From Gnetum montanum (taxonomy: Eukaryota; Streptophyta; Gnetopsida; Gnetales; Gnetaceae), in contig MNCI01005291.1 in assembly GCA_015680685.1 (NCBI GenBank), forward strand, positions 590,860-654,859: a DNA stretch of 64,000 nucleotides, written 5' to 3'. The notes under the pieces are model-generated. The model worked only from the letters and a program-made list of their open reading frames with translations. It was not told the DNA's origin and searched no databases. A program made the position numbers and the translations under genes. Below are positions 56,885-64,000 of this stretch, piece by piece. Within the stretch, counting starts at the first letter, position 1. Each line of letters starts with the position of its first letter.

Positions 56885-59222
56885 TTATACCATATTGTTA
56901 CTATTATTTTTTACACGTTTTTTATTTTTATCATCAAACATATTTTCATAATTAGAATCTAGAACTTCGATAGGAAATTCATCATCTCCATCATCCATAG
57001 ATCCTCCATAATCCCACATTCGATGAGGACCCATTTTGTAATCTTGAGAAGATTGAGATAATAACCTAATATTTGAATGAACAAAAACTAAATCTTCAGC
57101 CTTTGCAGTGCCTAGTCTGTTGCGTTTTGTTGAGTGAATAAATGCATATTCACTCCAATTTCTTTCACATGCTGATGCACTGGAAACCTATAATACAGAA
57201 AAGAATTAAATTCAAAACTTAATAAGAAGATTCTGCTAAAAAATCTTTGTTACATAAGCATAAGGATTTTGATTATCTTCTTCCATAATCAATAAGAGTG
57301 AAAAAACCTTTATTAAATAAAGAAAGAAAAGAATCAGCAAAAATTAAAGAGAGACAGTAAACATGAAGAAAGAAAAGATTAATGTCATTAAATATTTAAT
57401 TCACAAAAAAATATTTATAAATATATTTAAGTAAAATTTAAAAAAGAAAACTTACTTGAGATAAAACACGAATTGCTACCTCCTTCAGTAATGGAGTTTG
57501 AGTTCCATATTGATTCCAAAATGTAAAAGCATCTAATGCTTCACGATCATATGCACAATCAGGATGTGCAAAATCTCCCTCTGATTTGATATAAATGCCA
57601 TATTCTTTCTTTACCTTTACACGATCTTTTCTACTTGAAAAACATCGATCAATATAAGTTTTCCAACCTTTGTTAACTTCCTCATCTATCCATGGCTTTT
57701 TATGAAACCATTTTGGATTAAGAAGAAACCCAATAGAATGAAGGGGAGAATGAAGCATCCTCCATCTCTTTTCATTGCATTCCCATATTAAATCCTTTGT
57801 ATGCTGATCAAAAGAAAATGAATCATTTTGTAAAATCTGAAACAATGATTCTCTTGTTTGATCCATTTTTTCAAAAATTTCTCCCATGGATGGAGAATTA
57901 CTATCGCAAAGTCTCAAAACCTCATAGATGGGATAAAATTTTTTTAAAGCAGCTTCAACTTGTTTCCAAAATAATTTTTCCCTACTTCCAACAATAAGAT
58001 CAACAATTTCTTCACATAAACTTGAATTAACACTTGATGAAATTTTCCACCTTTCCCACTCTACTGAAATTGCCATTTCCCTACGAGACTGTTTCACTTT
58101 AAAAGGACGTTCAATCATAATAAATTGTGAGGCAAACCTAGTTTCTGTATATTTTAATAACTGTAAAGAAGAGTACTTTCTGTAGATGACTTGTGACAAT
58201 GAATAATTAGTGATAAATTGCTGAATTTTTTTACCATTTGCTACAACTTCAGATATCCAGTCAACACCAACATAAATATCTTTTAATAACAGATTCAAGT
58301 AATGTGTTGCACAAGGAGTCTAAAAGATATTTGAATATTCATCCTCTATCATCTCTCCTGCCAAAACATTATTTGAAACACTATCTGTGATAATTTGCAC
58401 AATATTATCTCTTCCTATTGTATTTATAGCCTCATGAAATAATCCCATTAGATAAGCAGCATTTTTAACATTTCCTGATGTGTCATGTGACTTGATAAAA
58501 ATAACACCTTTTGGAGATGATGCAAGAATATTAATAAGTGATTTGTTGGTAATATCTGTCCACCCATCTGATAAAATAGAAACACCTGTAGTAGACCAAC
58601 TATCTTTTATGCTTCTTAAATTTGCTAAACTCTAGCTTTTTCTTTAGTTAAAAAGTGTTGTTTTAATTTTTTCATAACAAGGTGGCACATATCCTTTTGA
58701 AGCAGAATTTATCATTTATATGTCTTGTTTAAAATAAGGAGGCCTAGCAATGTTAAAAGGCATGCCACATGCATAGAAAAGTCTTTCTATAGCTGCATCC
58801 ACATTTTTCTTATTTGAAGAATCAAACATTTTTTCTAAATTAGTATTTGACATTGAACTACGGACATTTGTATGTGTATCTGTACTCTTGATGGTGGACA
58901 TGGCATCAAAATGCTTGAATTGTTTAATGAGATCTTCTTTTTTAAATTTTGGTATTTTTTTATACACCAAAATTTGCTCTTTCTTCCCAATTCCAAGCAA
59001 GTGATATCTAACACGTGCAATAGAACTACTTCTATTTATGTTGCAATAAGGACAAATCTATGATTTGCTTCATAAACTGCTATACTTACCTCTAGAATAT
59101 TTTCCTTTAACATTTACTATAGTCCATAGCTTTCTTTGAAAATCCTTTTTTAATAATTGATATTCTAATTTTTCTCCATGCTCTTCTTGCTCTTCAGAAA
59201 GCAAATCTTCTTCAGATGACAT
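56885..59222 (-). pseudogene. hAT transposase (BED finger, DUF659, hATC), lightly damaged
   Basis: Start ATG at 59222 (MSSEEDLLSEEQEEHGEKL). Exon 1 runs to 57456; donor CTCAA|GTAAG, acceptor TATAG|G, exon 2 57187-56885. Domains: BED zinc finger near 59070-58980 (CPYCN at 59040-59054, RVRYHLLGIG; the last Cys is not seen); DUF659 at about 58750-58270 with SILSDGWTD (first catalytic Asp), IITDSVSNN (second Asp) and PCATHYLNLLLKDI; middle region ETRFASQFIMIERP; hATC dimerisation domain at the exon 2 start, SSASACERNWSEYAFIHS and RNRLGTAKAEDLVFVHSN. Length is about 690 residues, normal for the family. Lesions: TGA and TAG in the BED region and a TAG before PCATH, all at positions where Trp (TGG) is expected; a TAA at about 58718; a small frame disturbance near 58620-58660. 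Confidence 0.9.
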
Positions 59223-59316
59223 TGATCTTATATGCCTGTTATAAAAATTCAAAATATTATTTAAAAAGAAGATTAAAACAACCATAAAACAAAAATGTAT
59301 TTTAAAAATGACCACT

Positions 59317-59860
59317 NNNNNNNNNNNNNNNNNNNNNNNNNNNNNNNNNNNNNNNNNNNNNNNNNNNNNNNNNNNNNNNNNNNNNNNNNNNNNNNNNNNN
59401 NNNNNNNNNNNNNNNNNNNNNNNNNNNNNNNNNNNNNNNNNNNNNNNNNNNNNNNNNNNNNNNNNNNNNNNNNNNNNNNNNNNNNNNNNNNNNNNNNNNN
59501 NNNNNNNNNNNNNNNNNNNNNNNNNNNNNNNNNNNNNNNNNNNNNNNNNNNNNNNNNNNNNNNNNNNNNNNNNNNNNNNNNNNNNNNNNNNNNNNNNNNN
59601 NNNNNNNNNNNNNNNNNNNNNNNNNNNNNNNNNNNNNNNNNNNNNNNNNNNNNNNNNNNNNNNNNNNNNNNNNNNNNNNNNNNNNNNNNNNNNNNNNNNN
59701 NNNNNNNNNNNNNNNNNNNNNNNNNNNNNNNNNNNNNNNNNNNNNNNNNNNNNNNNNNNNNNNNNNNNNNNNNNNNNNNNNNNNNNNNNNNNNNNNNNNN
59801 NNNNNNNNNNNNNNNNNNNNNNNNNNNNNNNNNNNNNNNNNNNNNNNNNNNNNNNNNNNN
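59317..59860. other. Assembly gap (544 N)
   Basis: Unresolved bases inside hAT-2, bordered on the right by GGGGGGCACACCCCCACC. The position between the transposase start and a G-rich island suggests a repetitive or structured insert that blocked assembly. Open frames that cross it are artefacts. Confidence 0.98.
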
Positions 59861-59955
59861 GGGGGGCACACCCCCACCCGCATAATGAGCAAGAATAGCG
59901 AAGAAGACTTGGGGGGCATCGACGTGGTAGAGGGGGGCAAGGGTAGGGACGCAGG
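59861..59955. repeat. G/C-rich island inside hAT-2, right of the gap
   Basis: GGGGGGCACACCCCCACCCG then GGGGGGCATCGACG, GGGGGGCAAGGG and GCAGGGGGATC. Related to 56695-56815, suggesting a duplicated or inserted G-rich module; part of it is probably inside the gap. Confidence 0.6.
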
Positions 59956-60744
59956 GGGATCATTATGTGGTCTTGCCTTTTGTAGTTACTGGTATATTTC
60001 AAATGAAACATGGTAAAAACGTTATTGTTTTGAGGCAGAGGAATACAGCTAGAAATCAACAACTTGGGCCTAATAATCAAATAAAATCCTCAAAGATGAG
60101 CTGAAAATAGTGCAGAACTCTGGTGCTGCTCTTTCATATAGATAAATAAGTATAAGGCAAGATCCAAGATTAAATCTATGAGATTTGTTGCTCCCATTGA
60201 AATGGGAATAAGGAAAGGCCAAAGACAAGCTTACTATATTAACTTTGAAAAGATGAACTTTAAAAATGAGACCCTATATGAATTGCAGATTGAACTTTAC
60301 TGTAATAAGAAACTCTGACTCAAAGAAAAGAATCTCAATGAAGAAAGACCAATGAAGAGATAATGTACAAAAATGGTCTCTGAATCCACCGTTTAGCCCA
60401 TTTTGAAGAGGGAGGAGGACTGTTTGTTGCAGAAGCAGAGACTTACCACAGAGTTGATTGGTTAGTGGTTATGGACAGGGATGCAATGCAGGATTAATAG
60501 CATTTACAACACAATGATGCAAAGCAGCAACAAGTTCAGCGGCAGCAACAGCAAGATTAACAGCGTTTACAGCACAGGCACCAAATGCTTTACCTAAATG
60601 TATTACTTATTGACGTCTTTGCCATAGAATAAACCCTAAATTTTTTCCCTCCATCTTTGCTGTTGCAGATGTGCATTTAACTCATGACAGACCTGCATTT
60701 AGGTCATGACAGATGTAGTTGTTGACCTGACCTGCATTTAGTTC

Positions 60745-61062
60745 GTGACAGATGCAGTTGTTGAGAATAAAATCAAAGTAAATGAAACTTGTGAAAAAAC
60801 GTAATGCAACGTGTGAAAAACGTTTCAGTCCCCCGCCCCCCGAAACGTTTCGCCCACCAAGTGACCGTTACTGTTCAGGTTGTTGAGAATAAAATCAAAA
60901 AATAAAATCAAAGTAAATGAAACCTGTGAAAAAACGTAGGTTGTTGAGAATAAAATCAAAAAATAAATGAAACCTGTGAAAAAACGTAATGAAACGTGTG
61001 AAAAACGTCCCCTCAAACGTTTCGCCCACCAAGTGATGGTTACTGTTCATGAGAAACGGCGT
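60745..61062. repeat. hAT-2 subterminal repeats
   Basis: GTTGTTGAGAATAAAATCAAA...AATGAAAC(C/T)TGTGAAAAAACGTA occurs about three times (60750-60802, 60878-60938, 60939-60990), and AAACGTTTCGCCCACCAAGTGA twice (60842, 61015). AACGT(G/T)TGAAAAACGT words add a further layer. hAT transposases bind such subterminal motifs; the arrangement fits that role. Confidence 0.8.
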
Positions 61063-61106
61063 TTTGAAACGGGATCCCGTTTCCGCAACGAAAAACGCGA
61101 AACGTT

Positions 61107-61135
61107 ATGAATCCGTTGCGTTTCTGGCAACATAG
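61107..61135. repeat. hAT-2 right terminal inverted repeat
   Basis: ATGAATCCGTTGCGTTTCTGGCAACATAG; its inward reading starts CTATGTTGCCAGAAACGC and matches the left end of hAT-2 and the right end of hAT-1. Confidence 0.85.
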
Positions 61136-61143
61136 GGTTATAA
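61136..61143. repeat. hAT-2 target-site duplication, right (GGTTATAA)
   Basis: Exact copy of 56354-56361. Confidence 0.95.
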
Positions 61144-62156
61144 TGACGATCTCTCACAGTTGAAAGCTTGATTACTATGAGTTGCATTGTAATGATGGTG
61201 AACTTGTTTCTATTATGTTTTACATTATGTTGTAGGCTTGCAGTTTTGTTTTATGACGATCTGCCTGTATTCTTGTTCGAGGTGCTTTATCTAGATGCTC
61301 AAGTATAGTGAGTGTTTGAGCTTGTTATTCTTCTCCCTATTTGCCTTCTAGGTTGATATGCTTGCAGTGGGTTTCTGTTATGTGAGTTGAGTTGATGGGT
61401 GTGGTGATTCTAAGCGTGAAACTGATTATGTTGTTTTATTTGTCCATTTCTATGTCCTTGGCTCTGATCTTTCTCTGTTATCTCCTGCCAAGCTCAAGTT
61501 GTGAGCTCAAGTTTTTTTAGGCTTTCTACTAATCTTTCTGCCAGTCTCTGATTGACTCAAATTTTTCTGAGATTCTGAATCACTTAAAAGGTATTGACCC
61601 AATTAGTAAAGAATAGATAAAAACTTCCATCATAGGACAATGTATCTTACAGCCCCTATCGCAAACATCAAGTATAAAACTTGAAGCAGAAGCATAAGGT
61701 AGATGTAAATCTGTGTTTAGTGCAACAACTTCATGCATTGGTTGAGACTGGAAAAGAAATTCCCTCCTTCCACCAAATGTAATGTCTTTTACTTTGTCCT
61801 TAACAGAAAACGAAATTGAAATGTAACCAAAATTGATTTCCTTAAAGATGAAATTAAAGATCATCATGTTTTTTAAAAAAAACCTTGTAAAAAATTTAAA
61901 ATATAGCAGGCTCGGAGAGCATCAAATCCATCAAGGAGAAAGTTTAAAAAGGTTTAAAAAGTTCTAGAGGACATAGTGAGAATTATTTTGCAGTAGCTTG
62001 TGAAAATGAAGTTGTCCGTCAAGAAGGGGCAGCGATGGAGAGCTCAGACTTTAAGTCAAAGCTTTCGCAAATACCAAAATACGATACAACCGGAACATGC
62101 ATAAGAGACCGAACTCTGTAAAAAGAAACAACGGCTTCTTACAGCAGGAATTGACG
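61144..62156. other. Intergenic and 3' region of the monooxygenase gene
   Basis: It holds T-rich, non-repetitive DNA. A 95-codon minus-strand frame at 61580-61867 has no family I recognise, and its start and codon pattern give no strong support. The DNA from about 61900 to 62156 probably includes the 3' UTR of the gene ending at 62157. Confidence 0.4.
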
Positions 62157-63862
62157 CTATTTGGAAACTTTGTCAAGATCCGAGAGATCCATTAGCCCAG
62201 TGTTCTTCAAAAGCAGTAATTTGCATTGATCTTCAGTGGCTTGCCACCAATCAGCAGGAGCAGATGACAATATGCCCTGCTTTAGAAGACCCATGTATCT
62301 AGAACACATAACATCTCTTGATGTTGTTGGAAGCCTTAATTTTTCTTATCCTGCCAATGCTTTCTCTATGTTTTTAGATCCCCACTCTGAAAGACATTTA
62401 GCCAACGCTGCTGCATCTGAAATGGCCATGCTTGTACTCCTTACACAGTGAGGTGACGTAGGATGTGCTGCATCCCCTGCTAATGCCACTCGCCCCAGAA
62501 ACATATGTTGTAACGGATCTCTGTCATACAAAGCATTAACGAACGGTGATGGAGTTGCGTTTATCAGAGAAGCTAACTCAGGCATCCAGGTGTCACGGGC
62601 ATCTCTGTGCATCTTTTGGATTTGTATTTCATCCAGTTTTATAGTCGATGTGCCCTGCAAGGTAAGGAAATTATAAAGTTAGATTTCACGTAGGGCTGTG
62701 AAGCTACAGCCCAACACAAGCGTTCTTGGCAAGGGAGTACTTAGTAAGTAGTGTGCAGTAACTGGAACGCATTCAAAAGCAATTGGAATAACATGCTCAA
62801 AATCGATTTTTGATATTGTGAGGACAATTTATAAAGTTATTACCTTCAACTGAGGTTCAGTTTGGTTTCTGTACCAGAGCCAGTTGATTCTCTTACCCTC
62901 CACTTCATATAAAAGAATATGAGTGCCTTCAGAAATTTCACAGTAGGCACAATTTCCAAGATTTGGATACAGAGCCCGGAGAGGAGCAACAATCTCTTCA
63001 GATTTATCACCAGATTTATCACCATATTCATAAACTCCTCTCCATGCACAGTACCCAAGATACCTGCAATTTGCAGGAATTTTCAACGTTAACCCAGAAA
63101 AATATCATAAGAGTTTCTACTTGAAAACTAGAACTGGTTGGTGGGTTTTAAAGTAGCAACTTTGGAGTCATCATTTATAGTGATGGTACGGTGTTGGCCT
63201 ATCAGTTTGAAAGGCCTGAGTTGACGACTGAAACAGCCATTCAAAAAGAGGTTAGGCTGCAAGCTTTCCAAGAACCTTAAACGGATGAACGTTGAGGCTT
63301 AGCGGTGACTACAGAGAGAGGATAAACGCACTGATTTCACACAACTGATAATCTAAATCTCTAGCTGAAATTATTATCACTGCAGGAAAAATCATGTTAT
63401 GGCTCAAGCTGGCTCTCAGCATTCAGATACTATATATAGTATTCTAGAGCAAGGAAATTAGGTTCAGTAACTAAAGAAATGATTGAAACCTACGACTTAT
63501 ACGCTACACCTCATTATATCGTTTTGAGTTATGAATATTGTAAAAGCGTTGTACCTATTGTGAACATCAGGAAACAGGAGACTGCACACGGTAGATCTAA
63601 CACCATCAGCACCAATAAGAATGTCACAATCCATGGTGAACTCTTCTTGTTTGAACATATCCCTTACTTGAACAGAGACCCCAGAACCATCACCTTTGTT
63701 GTAGAATGAAACTAACTCATGGCCCCACTTAACAATGCTTTTGTCAGGCAGATTCCAGTATAACAGTTGATGAAGATCACTCCAATGGATTGCTCTGTGT
63801 GCACACTTTTCATCCATAGCCAAAGCTTTGTACGTTCTCTTCTTAATATTTGAAACCCTTTC
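62157..63862 (-). CDS. FAD-dependent monooxygenase (UbiH/salicylate-hydroxylase-like), last three exons, one in-frame stop
   Basis: Minus-strand exons in order: 63862-63555 (acceptor GAGCAG|GAAAGG, donor CAATAG|GTACAA), 63063-62844 (acceptor TTGCAG|GTATC, donor TTGAAG|GTAATA) and 62654-62157 (acceptor CTTGCAG|GGCAC, stop TAG). Frames join cleanly. Exon 1 here has IHWSDLHQLLYWNLPDKSIV and the DG motif DILIGADGVRS, which contacts FAD and NAD(P)H in group A flavin monooxygenases. Exon 2 has YLGYCAWRGVYEY. Exon 3 has the GD motif GRVALAGDAAHPTSPHCVRS, binding FAD. The N-terminal GxGxxG Rossmann exon is beyond the right edge. Such plant enzymes are often named FAD-dependent urate hydroxylase-like, but the substrate is not known. 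A TAA at 62346-62348 (after EKALAG) precedes 62 codons of intact-looking, in-frame sequence (LRLPTTSRDVMCSRYMGLLK), so it is either a truncating nonsense change or a sequencing error. Confidence 0.85.
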
Positions 63863-64000
63863 CTGCTCACATCACAGCCATGAATTCAGAAGATCACGTC
63901 ACCATTATATTAACATGAACTGATTGCAGGAAGAGATGAGATCAGAATTGAGGAGATTTTAGAATAAGTGAATAACATAAGCAACATAAATATTTGAAAT

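Larger units (their letters stand above)
56362..61135 (-). mobile_element. hAT-2, hAT transposon with transposase gene (4774 bp incl. gap)
   Basis: Left end CATAGTTACCGGAAACGGAACGG; right end, read inwards, CTATGTTGCCAGAAACGCAACGG. A perfect 8-bp TSD GGTTATAA surrounds it. It encodes one transposase on the minus strand (56885-59222). Between the coding part and the right end lie a 544-bp assembly gap and a subterminal repeat block. Good TIRs, an exact TSD and few lesions in the gene indicate a comparatively recent insertion against the much older LTR relics. Confidence 0.93.

Noticed and set aside
59273-59940. Long open frames of 196-212 codons and the 336-codon frame 59070-60080
   Set aside because: They run through the N gap and have no real coding content there; only the 59070-59222 part is transposase.
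61580-61867. 95-codon minus-strand ORF near the monooxygenase gene
   Set aside because: No recognised motif, no splice or promoter support, and length is not exceptional for this composition.

Overview
This is a eukaryotic, almost certainly seed-plant, window. It is AT-rich and dominated by old nested LTR retrotransposons whose reading frames carry many TAG/TAA/TGA codons, often at positions where relatives have CAG, CAA, CGA or TGG. That pattern is expected from long-term deamination of methylated cytosine. One spliced host gene lies at the right edge. The style (gag/pol relics, a plant-type hAT transposon, a giant diverged satellite, very low gene density) suits a large plant genome; a gymnosperm is my guess, from general character rather than a marker gene. 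There are no prokaryotic features, tRNA or rRNA genes, or CRISPR arrays.

Layout. 1-7527: minus-strand Ty3/gypsy (Athila-like) element I, with 5' LTR, PBS, gag, protease, RT/RNase H and integrase; its 3' LTR is off the left edge. About 7880-11400: minus copy (G1) of a second gypsy family that has gag and protease but no visible RT or integrase. 11560-13180: minus Ty1/copia gag, PBS and LTR remnant. 13330-14945: an unassigned ORF region. 15180-16260: LTR-like sequence. 18060-20095: second minus gypsy pol relic. About 20100-26240: plus-strand copy (G2) of the gag-protease family, with two minisatellite blocks. 28272-41985: a 13.7-kb array of a 23-bp unit, roughly 600 diverged copies, with higher-order duplication at about 11.1 kb. 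42170-43233 and 51285-51370: a broken gene resembling plant DUF7869-type proteins, split by a solo LTR (43234-51284), which is itself split by the structurally complete gypsy element II (43290-50398, TSD CCTAT, TGATG...CATCA LTR ends, Asp-type PBS, gag-protease only). 52905-54800: plus-strand Ty1/copia pol relic. 55275-56329 and 56362-61135: two related hAT transposons with 8-bp TSDs, 24 bp apart; the larger encodes a lightly damaged BED/DUF659/hATC transposase and contains a 544-bp assembly gap. 62157-63862: the last three exons (minus strand) of an FAD-dependent monooxygenase gene with one in-frame stop near its C-terminus.

How the parts relate. Element I shows the full pol module that element II has lost; both share gag, protease and 3' tail, so II is an internal-deletion derivative that probably needed a relative for mobility. 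The two hAT copies form a similar long/short pair. Insertion order around 43-51 kb is readable: DUF7869-like gene, then the solo-LTR ancestor, then element II. The best candidates for something not yet described are the 23-bp satellite with its higher-order structure, the swappable palindrome arrays in the U3 regions of the LTRs, and the recurrent gag-protease-only architecture.
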